64,000 bases of DNA, taken from NCBI RefSeq assembly GCF_030070105.1, contig NZ_JASJOO010000002.1, forward strand, positions 744,001 through 808,000. The letters run 5' to 3'. Within the stretch, counting starts at the first letter, position 1; the number at the start of each line of letters is the position of its first letter. Under the pieces are notes generated by a model. It was not told the DNA's origin. It made no database searches and saw nothing but the letters and a program-made list of their open reading frames with translations. Shown here one piece after another: positions 26,535 to 35,271 of this stretch. This DNA is from Bermanella sp. WJH001. Its GTDB lineage: Bacteria; Pseudomonadota; Gammaproteobacteria; Pseudomonadales; Oceanobacteraceae. The position numbers and the translations under genes are program-made.

Positions 26535-26569
26535 ACTTGTTACTGACATAGTTACTATGCGTAACAAGT
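26535..26569. repeat. nested palindrome after the barrel gene
   Basis: ACTTGTTAC (26535-26543) and GTAACAAGT (26561-26569) enclose a second inverted repeat CATAG-TTA-CTATG (26547-26559). The whole folds as one long interrupted hairpin. It lies between the barrel gene and the AraC gene; no T-run follows directly. Confidence 0.6.
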
Positions 26570-26731
26570 TCGCAACATTTTTATGATTGTCTAAAGCCCG
26601 TCTACTAAAAAAAACCTAGCCAGTACCTGCCATCTTTAGACATTAATTGAAAATGGCACATTATGTGCATTTTTAATTACAGGACAGAGATCCCATTTAA
26701 AATAACAATAACAAAAGAAAGGATCAGTACG

Positions 26732-27775
26732 GTGACATCCGACTGCATATCTGTATCACTGATTAACCCTGTTATCAGCCATGTTAAATCTTTAGGATTC
26801 GACACGGTCTCTGCTGTAACACAAGCGGATATTAATCCTGACTTGCTGTTAGACCCTGATAACCGCATTACGGTCGCTAAAGTTGATGCCCTTTTCCAAG
26901 CATTGGTGAAGGTCAGCGGCAAAAGCGATTTAGGGTTAAGCGCTGGCGCCAGCCTTGAAGCACGTTCCTACAATTTATTGCAGCACTTGCTTTTATGTTG
27001 CTCCACATTAGGTGAAGCTCTCGTATCTCTTAATCGTTACTACATCCTGTTCAGTGATGAAGCACCGCCAACTTTTAGTCGCAAGGGGGATGGGAGCGTC
27101 AAAATTACGTTCCCAATTAACCAAGATATTGACGAACAACAACGAATCCGCGTGGATTTAATGCTGTCTGTTACTTGTCATTGGTTGCGACAAATTTGCG
27201 GTCGTGAATTCAAGCTTACCCAACTTTTGTTGCCGTTTTCAGCGCCTAGCTACGAAACGTCTTATGAAAGATGGCTTCATACTCCGGTCCGGTTTAACTG
27301 TCAGGAAGTATCAGCAGTATTCCCTGCTTTCTGGCTTGACAAGCAACTTCATCAAGCAAACCCACACATTATGAATATGATAAAAACAGAAGTGAAAAAC
27401 CTGGCAGAGAAAATCAATAATCGTGCATTGCTGAGCGATCGTATTCGTCAAGCAATCGTACAGAATCGTATTGAATTCAGTGCCACCCAAAAGGAAGTAG
27501 CCGAGCTATTTCACATTAGCTCTCGCACTTTGAATCGTCATCTTCAACAAGAAGGGACATCACTCAAATCGATTCTGACGCACTCACGCATCGAAGAAGC
27601 AAAAAGTTTGTTGATGGATAACAAACAAAGCATCGAGCAAATCGCCATGAAAATTGGCTTTTCGGGTCGCCGCACGCTAGATCGTATTTTTATTAAATAC
27701 GTGGGTATGAGCCCAGCTCAATACCGTAGCAACCGCACCCATGAAGCCCACGAAAGCAGCAGCGAAGTCGCTTAG
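26732..27775 (+). CDS. AraC-family transcriptional regulator
   Basis: 347 residues from the GTG at 26732, chosen because AGAAAGGA ends 9 bases upstream; an ATG at 26663 is in frame but has no ribosome site. An Arabinose_bd-type N-terminal domain (about 15-200) precedes the AraC DNA-binding domain (about 240-340) with IEQIAMKIGFSGRRTLDRIF and YVGMSPAQYRSNR. The recognition helix differs markedly from the other four paralogues here (GRRTLDRIF rather than xxFxRAFKRW), so its sites are probably distinct. Its target is unclear; neighbours are a barrel gene and a convergent PLP enzyme. Confidence 0.85.
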   Translation: MTSDCISVSLINPVISHVKSLGFDTVSAVTQADINPDLLLDPDNRITVAKVDALFQALVKVSGKSDLGLSAGASLEARSYNLLQHLLLCCSTLGEALVSLNRYYILFSDEAPPTFSRKGDGSVKITFPINQDIDEQQRIRVDLMLSVTCHWLRQICGREFKLTQLLLPFSAPSYETSYERWLHTPVRFNCQEVSAVFPAFWLDKQLHQANPHIMNMIKTEVKNLAEKINNRALLSDRIRQAIVQNRIEFSATQKEVAELFHISSRTLNRHLQQEGTSLKSILTHSRIEEAKSLLMDNKQSIEQIAMKIGFSGRRTLDRIFIKYVGMSPAQYRSNRTHEAHESSSEVA

Positions 27776-27788
27776 TTTTCTGGTGATA

Positions 27789-27817
27789 CTGTGTGGAATG
27801 CTTTGCATTCCACACAG
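27789..27817. terminator. hairpin between convergent genes
   Basis: CTGTGTGGAATGC (27789-27801), loop TTT, GCATTCCACACAG (27805-27817): a perfect 13-bp stem in the 49-bp convergent gap. There is no T-run, so it is called on position and stem alone. Confidence 0.5.
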
Positions 27818-27824
27818 AGAATAC

Positions 27825-28736
27825 TTACTTGTTTTGCGCGTAATTCCTTGCGCCTTGCAGCCCACCTGTGTGTATAAATAATACACGGGCCGTGTTTTCA
27901 ATTTTCCCCTGCTTAATTAAATCCACCAGCGCGTAAAAAGCTTTCGCGGTATAAACCGGATCTAACGGCAAATTGCTTTGCGCTTGTACATCATTGATAA
28001 AACCCAGCAGCTCATCATTCCATTTTGCATAACCCGAAAAATGATAATCCAACTGTAAATCCCAATTTGTCATGGCGGGCTCTAAATACTGCTCAACCTC
28101 TTTGAACATCCAGTTAGCACCTTTTAATACCGGCACACCAATCACCTTAATATGCGCAGCACTGGCGCGAATCACACCGGCTAAGGTTGTGCCGGTACCA
28201 CACGCCATCACAATGACATCGTATTGTGCTTGTTCAACACCCTTTAAAATGAGCTGAGCTCCTTTTACACCAAGCTCCCCTGCTCCGCCTTCTGGAATCC
28301 AATATGGGCGATCAAAGTCTTGAACTCGTTGCTGAATAATCTGTGAGTCTTGCTTTAAACAGTATTCACTTCTTGATACACCAATCAGTGTCATCCCCCA
28401 GTTTTTACAGTCTTGTAATGTTGGGGTTAAGGTCTCTAATTCATGGGGCTCAGCTCGAATCACACCGACGGTTTGAATACCCAATTGCCGGCCAGCAAAC
28501 GCCGTTGCATGCAAGTGATTACTGTAAGCACCGCCAAAAGTAATCAAGGTTTTATGTTTATTTTCTGCAAAATTTTTAAGGTGGTAATACAACTTAAACA
28601 GTTTATTACCGCTGATCACATCATCAATCAAATCATCGCGCTTTACATGCACAGAGACATTAACGTCATGAATCATTTCAAGTGATGTGATTGCCTGAAT
28701 ATGGCTTTGAGAAAGTTTAGAAAGAAACGGGTCCAT
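27825..28736 (-). CDS. PLP-dependent D-cysteine desulfhydrase / ACC deaminase-like protein
   Basis: 303 residues from ATG 28736 (a TTG at 28772, touching the preceding stop, is the alternative). Fold type II PLP enzyme: the Schiff-base lysine is in DDVISGNKLFKL (about 40-51), phosphate-binding GGAYSNHLHAT (about 68), and MACGTGTTLAGV (about 175). The family deaminates D-cysteine or 1-aminocyclopropane carboxylate; the substrate is not decided by these motifs. The gene directly follows the coiled-coil gene, so they are probably an operon. Neither start has a good ribosome site, which supports translational coupling. Confidence 0.8.
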   Translation of the reverse strand: MDPFLSKLSQSHIQAITSLEMIHDVNVSVHVKRDDLIDDVISGNKLFKLYYHLKNFAENKHKTLITFGGAYSNHLHATAFAGRQLGIQTVGVIRAEPHELETLTPTLQDCKNWGMTLIGVSRSEYCLKQDSQIIQQRVQDFDRPYWIPEGGAGELGVKGAQLILKGVEQAQYDVIVMACGTGTTLAGVIRASAAHIKVIGVPVLKGANWMFKEVEQYLEPAMTNWDLQLDYHFSGYAKWNDELLGFINDVQAQSNLPLDPVYTAKAFYALVDLIKQGKIENTARVLFIHTGGLQGARNYAQNK

Positions 28737-28772
28737 GAAATGACTGCAACAAAAAGACGTTAGTCTCCACAA

Positions 28773-29831
28773 TTAACTGTGTGACTCAAGCGGTTTATGC
28801 TCATCACAATAAATATCACGCTGACTATCAAATATTTTAGGATTGCCAATTAATGCTACCTGCGCATCACACACCACACACTGAGGGTGATCATGATGTT
28901 TAAGCCACACTAAATACTCAGCCTTGCTTAACGAAATATGATGAGCCGCATAGGCAATTGGGTCGTCTAAATAGTCTAGCAATTGATGAGCTTGTAAATT
29001 CAAATGACCCGCCCCTGGGTGAAACACAACACTCATCACTTCGTGCTCTTGCATCCGCTGCACAAGATCAGAATCATTCAGGTCACTGTGATCCGCGTCA
29101 TGATGAGAGGCCTGAGTCTGACCACGCAGTTTTTCTATGGTCACCTGCTGTTCGCGAATCTTCATGTTTAGGCTTTCGTTTTCGCGACGTAATTCGTGCT
29201 CAGCTAAACTTGAACGTTTTTGTGACAATTCGGCCAGTTGTTGTGTGGCCCGCTCAGTTAATAAGGTTTGTTTTTCAAGTTCTTGTTGTAACTGCTGAAT
29301 TTGATTGCGATACGCCGCCTCTTCGTTGCGCAGGGTGCGTTTAATTTGGCTGACTTCTTCCGCTGGATCTTGCGGAGACGGCTGGTGCACTAACTCACCT
29401 TGGGCATCATCTAAGGCGGTATTAATGGCAGCAAATACCGCCGTTGATGGGTCCCATAGATTCTCTTTGTAACCCGAAATTGGGCACTGGCTACGACACG
29501 CCAAACGAATTCGACCAGCACCAAAGTCAGGGCCAGGCCCTGCGGTATCACATAAGCGTTGAAGTGGTAGCGGCCAATCAGGTTCGCAGTAACCCTCCTC
29601 ATCAAACGGAATCACACAACACACCAACGCCTGAATCAACCAGTCATGATTAGCTTGTACAAAGACCGCTCGCTGTTTGCCCCGAATACCCGCTAAACCG
29701 CTCTCCCCATCAAGCAATGCATCCATGTCATCTTTATTGAGTACATGTTTCACCTCATCTGCGCTAAACACCAGCAAGGTTTCAATATGACTTGATATTG
29801 GGTGAACCCAGTCTAAGGCCGTACTCGCCAT
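28773..29831 (-). CDS. hypothetical coiled-coil protein with C-terminal Cys cluster
   Basis: 352 residues. Residues 1-140 form a globular domain with GPDFGAGRIRLACRSQCPIS. Residues about 150-240 are a long coiled coil rich in Glu, Gln and Leu. The C-terminal domain carries CVVC and a later CDEH (about 322-346), which could hold a zinc ion. No signal peptide or membrane segment. No named family is recognised with confidence. It is the first gene of a two-gene minus-strand unit with the PLP enzyme. Confidence 0.65.
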   Translation of the reverse strand: MASTALDWVHPISSHIETLLVFSADEVKHVLNKDDMDALLDGESGLAGIRGKQRAVFVQANHDWLIQALVCCVIPFDEEGYCEPDWPLPLQRLCDTAGPGPDFGAGRIRLACRSQCPISGYKENLWDPSTAVFAAINTALDDAQGELVHQPSPQDPAEEVSQIKRTLRNEEAAYRNQIQQLQQELEKQTLLTERATQQLAELSQKRSSLAEHELRRENESLNMKIREQQVTIEKLRGQTQASHHDADHSDLNDSDLVQRMQEHEVMSVVFHPGAGHLNLQAHQLLDYLDDPIAYAAHHISLSKAEYLVWLKHHDHPQCVVCDAQVALIGNPKIFDSQRDIYCDEHKPLESHS

Positions 29832-29958
29832 GTTTAATACCCTTGATTACGTCATTTCAGTGTAGGTCACTTCGGATAGTCAAGATGTGATAAGCCTTAC
29901 ATTTTTTGCCCATAAACTGGCCCGTGCTCGCCAAGTTTAGTAGCCGTTCACAAACAAA

Positions 29959-29988
29959 AACGCCCCTAAGTGAAAACTTAGAGGCGTT
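29959..29988 (-). terminator. terminator of fadH
   Basis: AACGCCCCTAAGT (29959-29971), loop GAAA, ACTTAGAGGCGTT (29976-29988), one mismatch. On the minus strand it is followed by TTTGTTTG. Confidence 0.85.
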
Positions 29989-30007
29989 GTGTCAGCGCTT
30001 AATAGGT

Positions 30008-32041
30008 TTAAATGGCAGCGGCCAGCTCTGTGCCTTGTTTAATAGCGCGCTTGGCATCTAATTCCGCAGCCTTATCCGCACCGCCGATCAAATGCACCGC
30101 AATGCCAGCATCCTGCAATGGCGTTTGTAGCTCACGCAGAGGCTCCTGCCCCGCACAAACAATCACATTATCCACTTCTAGCAACATGGGTTTGCCATCC
30201 ACTTCAATGTGTAAACCTTGGTCATCAATTTTTAAGTAATTCACTTTATTCATCATCTGCACATTTTTATGCTTAAGCGTTGTACGATGAATCCAACCAG
30301 TGGTCTTACCTAAACCGGCACCCACCTTGGTTTTTTTGCGCTGCAATAAAAAGACTTCACGGGGAGAGGCTTCAACCTGCGCATCGGCAGCTAAACCACC
30401 TGGGTTCGCCACGGTTAGATCAACGCCCCACTCTTGCATGAACTCTTGTTTGTTTAAGCTTGGGCTAGTTTTGCCATGGGTAAGGTATTCAGATACATCA
30501 AACCCGATACCACCGGCCCCCATCACCGCCACACGTTTACCCACTGGTTTTTTATCACGCAGCACATCTAGGTAGTTAAGCACCATTGGGTGATCAACCC
30601 CTTCTAACTCAGGTGTACGTGGCACAATCCCCGTGGCTAACATCACCTCATCAAAACCGGCATCAATTAACTGCTGCGCATTCACGCGGGTGTTCAGTTG
30701 CAAGTTAACCCCCGTTTTTTCGATCATCTTGCCAAAGTAGCGAATCGTCTCGTTAAACTCTTCTTTACCCGGTACCTGCTTCGCAATATTAAATTGGCCA
30801 CCAATTTCACTAGCACCATCAAATAATGTCACATCATGGCCACGCTCGGCTGCGGTGGTCGCCGCTGACAAACCCGCAGGGCCTGCACCCACCACCGCTA
30901 TTTTTTTCTTTTTGGTTAATGGCTGCTGAATCAACTTGGTTTCGTTACATGCGTATGGGTTCACCAAGCACGACACTTCGCCACCACTAAACACATGATC
31001 TAAACAGGCTTGGTTACAGCCAATACAGGTATTGATTTCATCTGCTTTACCGGCAGCGGCCTTAGTTACAAAATATGGGTCAGCCAACATTGGGCGCGCC
31101 ATGGACACCATATCGGCTTGGCCTTCAGCAATAATACTGTTGGCCACTTCAGGGTCATTAATGCGGTTGGTGGTAATCAAAGGCACATTTAATTCTTTTT
31201 TCATGCGTGCCGTCACTTCTACAAACGCCGCACGGGGCACACTGGTCGCAATGGTGGGCACACGGGCTTCATGCCAGCCGATACCAGTATTAATTAACGT
31301 GGCACCGCATTTTTCGATTTCTTTACCTAGGTAAACAATTTCATCCCAAGTACTGCCGTCTTCTACTAGGTCCAACATCGACAAGCGGAAAATAATAATG
31401 AATTTTTCACCCACCGCCTCACGGGTACGACGCACCACGTCTTTGGCTAAACGGATGCGGTTTTCATAACTGCCACCCCATTGATCGGTGCGTTTATTGG
31501 TGCGCTTAACAATAAACTGGTTAATGAAGTAGCCTTCTGAACCCATGATCTCAACACCGTCATACCCAGCTTGTTGCGCCAAAAGCGCACAGGTCACAAA
31601 GTCTTGGATTTGTTGTTCAATACCCTCTTCATCTAACTCTTTTGGTGGGAACGGATGAATCGGCGATTTAATGGCCGATGGCGCTACCGCTTCATTGTTA
31701 TAAGCATAGCGGCCGGTATGTAAAATCTGCATACAAATAAGAGAGCCTGGCACCGTATGTACTGCGTCTGTCACTAATTTATGATTGGCCACTTCTGCTT
31801 GGTTATCTTTGCAAAGAATCGCGCCACCTTGAACACCCACACCTTGGGTATTTGGGCCAATGCCACCCGTCACGATAATACCCACACCGCCTTCAGCACG
31901 CTGACGGAAATATTCCGCTTGGCGTTCCCAGCCACCTTTGCGCTCTTCAAGACCTGTATGCATAGATCCCATCAACACGCGGCTACGGGCTTTAGTGAAA
32001 CCTAAATCTAATGGCTCTAATAAATGGGCGTACTGACTCAT
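30008..32041 (-). CDS. fadH: NADPH-dependent 2,4-dienoyl-CoA reductase
   Basis: 677 residues. FadH reduces 2,4-dienoyl-CoA during oxidation of unsaturated fatty acids. The N-terminal old-yellow-enzyme TIM barrel (about 1-360) binds FMN. The 4Fe-4S site is CIGCNQACLDHVFSGGEVSC (about 337). The C-terminal FAD/NADPH module (about 375-670) starts with VVGAGPAGLSAATTAAERGH. The ATG at 32041 is chosen because GGAG lies 8 bases upstream. It is divergent from an AraC regulator across 122 bp, a likely activator pair, and ends at a clear terminator. Confidence 0.94.
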   Translation of the reverse strand: MSQYAHLLEPLDLGFTKARSRVLMGSMHTGLEERKGGWERQAEYFRQRAEGGVGIIVTGGIGPNTQGVGVQGGAILCKDNQAEVANHKLVTDAVHTVPGSLICMQILHTGRYAYNNEAVAPSAIKSPIHPFPPKELDEEGIEQQIQDFVTCALLAQQAGYDGVEIMGSEGYFINQFIVKRTNKRTDQWGGSYENRIRLAKDVVRRTREAVGEKFIIIFRLSMLDLVEDGSTWDEIVYLGKEIEKCGATLINTGIGWHEARVPTIATSVPRAAFVEVTARMKKELNVPLITTNRINDPEVANSIIAEGQADMVSMARPMLADPYFVTKAAAGKADEINTCIGCNQACLDHVFSGGEVSCLVNPYACNETKLIQQPLTKKKKIAVVGAGPAGLSAATTAAERGHDVTLFDGASEIGGQFNIAKQVPGKEEFNETIRYFGKMIEKTGVNLQLNTRVNAQQLIDAGFDEVMLATGIVPRTPELEGVDHPMVLNYLDVLRDKKPVGKRVAVMGAGGIGFDVSEYLTHGKTSPSLNKQEFMQEWGVDLTVANPGGLAADAQVEASPREVFLLQRKKTKVGAGLGKTTGWIHRTTLKHKNVQMMNKVNYLKIDDQGLHIEVDGKPMLLEVDNVIVCAGQEPLRELQTPLQDAGIAVHLIGGADKAAELDAKRAIKQGTELAAAI

Positions 32042-32163
32042 ATTTCTCTCCAACATCAATTTTATTTTTATGATTTTTTGTTTGGTTTGTGGCTAACACC
32101 TTAGTTTTCTTGCTAGTATTCGCCAATATCCTAGATGAACAATTTTCTAACCAAGTAGAACAA

Positions 32164-33195
32164 ATGAAATTAGGTGATATCTCAGTAAGCTATGTGCGCG
32201 CCCTGCTCAGCACCGTTGACGCCCTTGGCGGCGATTCGGCCACGTTAGCGAGCCAGTTTAGCTTATCTGACGCCAAGCTTTCACAGCCGGAAGGACGCAT
32301 CAGTATCCCCCGCTTTATGCGCTTAGGATTTGCCGCCATTGAGCAAACCGGCCGCGGTGACCTTGGCTTAGAAATGGGCCGTCGTGTCAAAATCCCATTT
32401 TTAGGGCTCACTGGTTTTTTAGCCATGACCGCCAAAGACATAGAGGCAGCCTGTAAAGTCATGGCCCATTACGAGCGCTTATCGAGCACCAACTGCCGTG
32501 GCCAGTCCAGTTTTTACTTAGATAACGGCAAAGGCGTAGCCAGCTTTTACTCTATCAGCCCCTACAACGAATATAACCTGTTTGTAGTGGACTCTGTATT
32601 GTCTTCACAGCATAAAGTGATTGAATGGTTATGTGGACGTCAAGGCGCCGTCGAACGGGTTGAAGTGGAATTCGAACGCCCCACCCACGGAGATGCCTAT
32701 GAAGAATATTTTCAATGCCCAGTGTTATTTGGCCAAGATCGCAACGCCTTAATTATTAAAAGCGACGCATTAAGCTGGCCACTATTACAACATGACAAAA
32801 ACGCATTTTTAAACTTACAGGGCATTTGTGAAGAGCGCCTAGCCAAAGCCACCAAAGACCGCTCACTGAGTGAAAAGGTCATGGATGAAATAAGCCCTCT
32901 TTTAGAAGGCCAAACCCCAAGCATAGAACAAGTGGCCGACAGCTTAGGCATGCCCTCATGGACACTAAGACGCAAACTACAAGATCATGGCACGTCATTT
33001 CAAAACTTATTAAATGACACACGCCGCAGTCTTGCCGAAAGTTATATGAAAGACACCGACCTCGCCATTGGCGAAATTGCGTATTTATTAGGTTTTAGCT
33101 CACCCACTGCATTTCAACGGGCATTTAAACGCTGGACAGATGAATCACCTGGGGTATACAGAAGGCTGCATCGAGAACAAACACACGTATCGTAA
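32164..33195 (+). CDS. AraC-family transcriptional regulator next to fadH
   Basis: 343 residues from the ATG at 32164 (the longer frame opens with a GTG at 32089 inside the promoter region). The Arabinose_bd-type domain (about 20-205; MGRRVKIPFLGLTGFLAMTA is characteristic) is followed by the AraC DNA-binding domain (about 240-340) with IGEIAYLLGFSSPTAFQRAF and WTDESPGVYR. The divergent arrangement with fadH suggests that it controls unsaturated fatty-acid oxidation, inferred from position only. Confidence 0.85.
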   Translation: MKLGDISVSYVRALLSTVDALGGDSATLASQFSLSDAKLSQPEGRISIPRFMRLGFAAIEQTGRGDLGLEMGRRVKIPFLGLTGFLAMTAKDIEAACKVMAHYERLSSTNCRGQSSFYLDNGKGVASFYSISPYNEYNLFVVDSVLSSQHKVIEWLCGRQGAVERVEVEFERPTHGDAYEEYFQCPVLFGQDRNALIIKSDALSWPLLQHDKNAFLNLQGICEERLAKATKDRSLSEKVMDEISPLLEGQTPSIEQVADSLGMPSWTLRRKLQDHGTSFQNLLNDTRRSLAESYMKDTDLAIGEIAYLLGFSSPTAFQRAFKRWTDESPGVYRRLHREQTHVS

Positions 33196-33577
33196 AAGCA
33201 ATGTTTTGAATAATCTGGCCAAGACATGAAAAGTGGCCAGCATACGGCGGACGCCGTTAAAGAAAGGGTATTGTTAATACTTAAAGCTCAAAACCATCAT
33301 CGATGAAATCATCATCTTCAAAGTCCATCACTTCCAGTAAAAGCTCGTCTTCATAATCGCTCATAGTTAATTACCAACACTGACAGGCGTTACCCAATGC
33401 AATCGCTTCTGTTGTGTAGGCCATGAGAATATAAGAATTAGATGACAGATTTATTACACTCAATAAGCTCTCAGATTTAGCCCCAACTCAAACCTGAATA
33501 GGTCATCAAAGCAACCCGTATTGATGACAACATCACACATGGGCGAGCAAACCTACCACCTAATTGTGTTTATAACA
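33196..33577. other. gap between AraC gene and the attC cluster
   Basis: This stretch holds a small acidic ORF (33281-33364), a short ACGGCG/CGCCGT hairpin (33244-33257) and an 8-bp inverted repeat GTCATCAA/TTGATGAC (33502-33509, 33521-33528). The last lies where the attC site of the first cassette gene would be expected, but no R-box pair is convincing. Confidence 0.5.
33281..33364 (-). CDS. possible 27-aa acidic microprotein
   Basis: ATG at 33364 to TAA at 33281 encodes 27 residues, of which 12 are Asp or Glu, starting MSDYEDELLLEVMDFEDDDF. No strong ribosome site is visible (only TTGG upstream). The composition is far from random and resembles acidic mimic or anti-activator peptides, but nothing proves expression. 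Confidence 0.3.
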   Translation of the reverse strand: MSDYEDELLLEVMDFEDDDFIDDGFEL

Positions 33578-34000
33578 TCAGTGGCTGTTTTTGAGTTTTA
33601 ATAATTCATCGTGATCTTTTCTATATTTGGCAGCAGCACAAGCGTTTACATATACGGGTTCATCACTGGCAGAGGTGAAAATATAAAATTGATCACCTTT
33701 GTCTAATTTAACCTGACCAATACAACAAATAGGATGATTTGCAGAGCGCAAATAAGGAATGGTTTTGGCGCTGCCTTTAAATTGCTCTAATACCGTAAAA
33801 TGACCATGCCTCTCACCGGCATCATTTGTTGCCTTATTTCCCTCTTGAATTACTTCTACATCCGTTACCTCGGCTAAAAAAATATTTGACGAGTTATGCC
33901 AAGCATCAACAGCCGCAAGAGGTTTACATTTAAAGGCATAAGCAGGTGATAGGCATAACATTAAAGCTAGAGGGACGAGTAGATTGTGAGTGGTGAGCAT
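33578..34000 (-). CDS. secreted cassette protein, TIMP/NTR-like pattern
   Basis: 140 residues from the ATG at 34000, which has AAGGAAG 6 bases upstream, the ribosome site overlapping the end of the attC repeat. Signal peptide (MLTTHNLLVPLALMLCLSP, cleaved after AYA). The mature protein has five cysteines (FKCKPL; HPICCIGQV; VNACAAAKY) and an OB-like strand pattern with IFLAEVTDVE and FTVLEQFKG, as in the bacterial TIMP-like/netrin-module proteins. Function is unknown. It is the most downstream of three attC-separated genes. Confidence 0.7.
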   Translation of the reverse strand: MLTTHNLLVPLALMLCLSPAYAFKCKPLAAVDAWHNSSNIFLAEVTDVEVIQEGNKATNDAGERHGHFTVLEQFKGSAKTIPYLRSANHPICCIGQVKLDKGDQFYIFTSASDEPVYVNACAAAKYRKDHDELLKLKNSH

Positions 34001-34006
34001 ATTCTT

Positions 34007-34107
34007 CCTTAACGCCCGCCTAACAGGCGCAAAATGCTTGGCTAAAATTAGCGACGAAGGAGCGCAAGCCAAGCTTTTAGCGTCCTTTCTTGAGGCGCTT
34101 GTTATTT
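34007..34107 (-). repeat. attC-like site 1 (VCR-like)
   Basis: Read on the minus strand, it opens AAATAACAAGCGCCTCAAGA and closes GCCTGTTAGGCGGGCGTTA, nearly the arms of the Vibrio cholerae repeat. Central arms GCTTGGCT (34036-34043) and AGCCAAGC (34067-34074) complete a folded hairpin. It starts 13-15 bases after the stop of the coiled-coil cassette gene and ends 7 bases before the next ATG. Confidence 0.8.
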
Positions 34108-34119
34108 TGCGAAATCAAC

Positions 34120-34695
34120 TCAATATCTGTTATCGATCTCTGCTCTAATTTTCCTATACAGATCACCAGAAATATCACTCTGAAGTAAATCTAATAAAAT
34201 AGTCTTGGGTGCTTTGGCGATTAGAGCCATTTCTTCAGCATCCTTTTTCTTCCTTAACTCTTCTTTTTCTGCTCGCGAAATGTCAGCTTTTCTTTTTAAT
34301 TCTTCTTGCAACGCCCGCTCTTGTTCACGTATTTGAGCTAATTGCTCTTGAAGCTTATTAAATATACTACGTGCTTTTTGTTCTAGTCTTGAGTTTTGAG
34401 CCCGAATTCGCCAAGAGTTAAGCTCATTTCTATCTTTATCACCAACACTATTTAATTGGTACTTATCCTCACACCCCTCACATAAGATTGCAATATTTGC
34501 AACATACGATGCCACTTCCAAATCTTGAAAATAGCCGTAGTTTTTCCAGCCAACTTCGGTTGAAATTGAAACTCGAAATTGATGCTGAGACGATCCGTGA
34601 TAAACACAATTACGACCTTGAACCCAACTTGAGCTATCTCCAGAACCTACCAATTCGTTATTTGTACTAGTTCTTAAAATATTGGGTCGTTTCAT
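34120..34695 (-). CDS. cassette protein with coiled-coil C-terminus
   Basis: 191 residues from the ATG at 34695 (the TTG at 34704 is too close to AAGG). The N-terminal half contains CEGCEDKY, a possible metal pair with an upstream Cys. Residues about 98-165 are a strongly charged coiled coil (Glu/Lys/Arg, with Gln). A short C-terminal domain follows (TILLDLLQSDISGDLYRKI). No signal peptide. No family is recognised. It lies between two attC-like sites, as a gene cassette would. Confidence 0.65.
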   Translation of the reverse strand: MKRPNILRTSTNNELVGSGDSSSWVQGRNCVYHGSSQHQFRVSISTEVGWKNYGYFQDLEVASYVANIAILCEGCEDKYQLNSVGDKDRNELNSWRIRAQNSRLEQKARSIFNKLQEQLAQIREQERALQEELKRKADISRAEKEELRKKKDAEEMALIAKAPKTILLDLLQSDISGDLYRKIRAEIDNRY

Positions 34696-34717
34696 AGTAC
34701 ACAAACCTTGTATAGCA

Positions 34718-34831
34718 AACTAACGCCTTTGTAACAGGCATTTTTTGTGTAGTGGAGTTTTGCGGTAATGTGGCGAAGCCACCGCAAAACGGAGCGTAGC
34801 AAAAAATGTCCTGTTGACAAACTTGTTAGGT
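34718..34831 (-). repeat. attC-like site 2
   Basis: On the minus strand the R'' box is ACCTAAC (34831-34825) and the R' box is GTTAGTT (34724-34718). Arms AAGTTTGTCAACAGGACA and TGCCTGTTACAAAGGC pair imperfectly. Inner arms GTTTTGCGGT/ACCGCAAAAC and apex GTGGCTTCGCCAC complete the fold. The TAA stop of the upstream cassette gene lies inside the R'' box, as is common in integron cassettes. Confidence 0.85.
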
Positions 34832-35260
34832 GCATACCAATTTAGCAATTTCATTAATACCGGAATCTACACACTTTAGCTCTTGAATAAAATTATCTAA
34901 AAGCACAGGCTCAGTAGTTAAATACATCTTGCACTCACTCGCTTCCAGACGTCCTTTGAACTCGAAGAATTCAGACTGCTGAAAAGTAGATATATGTAGT
35001 GTGCTCGGCTTAGGAAAATGTAAACGAGCAGAGAACGCACCATTTGCGTACTCCTGACCAAAAGAGCCTAAATTCAAGTCCTTTAAGCCGCCATATAAGT
35101 GGCCGCGAAATATATCTAAACCCTTAACTATTTCTGCCAAATCACCTGCTGCTGAATACACCTTATTACAAAATGTGGAATGGCCATTGCAAACGATGAT
35201 TTCGTATTCAATAACATCATCGTCATTCCATATTTTCTTTATCGTAATTTCAGGATTCAT
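34826..35260 (-). CDS. cassette protein of unknown function
   Basis: 144 residues, soluble, no signal peptide. Predominantly beta with three scattered cysteines near the middle and end (IIVCNGHSTFCNKVY; ASECKMYL). FRGHLYGGLKDLNLGSFG is the most distinctive stretch. No family is recognised with confidence. The ATG at 35260 follows the R' box of the upstream attC-like site by about 11 bases, and its TAA stop is embedded in attC-like site 2. Confidence 0.65.
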   Translation of the reverse strand: MNPEITIKKIWNDDDVIEYEIIVCNGHSTFCNKVYSAAGDLAEIVKGLDIFRGHLYGGLKDLNLGSFGQEYANGAFSARLHFPKPSTLHISTFQQSEFFEFKGRLEASECKMYLTTEPVLLDNFIQELKCVDSGINEIAKLVCT

Positions 35261-35271
35261 ACTTCATCGGC

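Noticed and set aside
33400..33577. Fourth attC site after the most downstream cassette gene
   Set aside because: An 8-bp inverted repeat and an ATTAGGTGG-like motif are present, but no R-box pair or arm pairing could be aligned.
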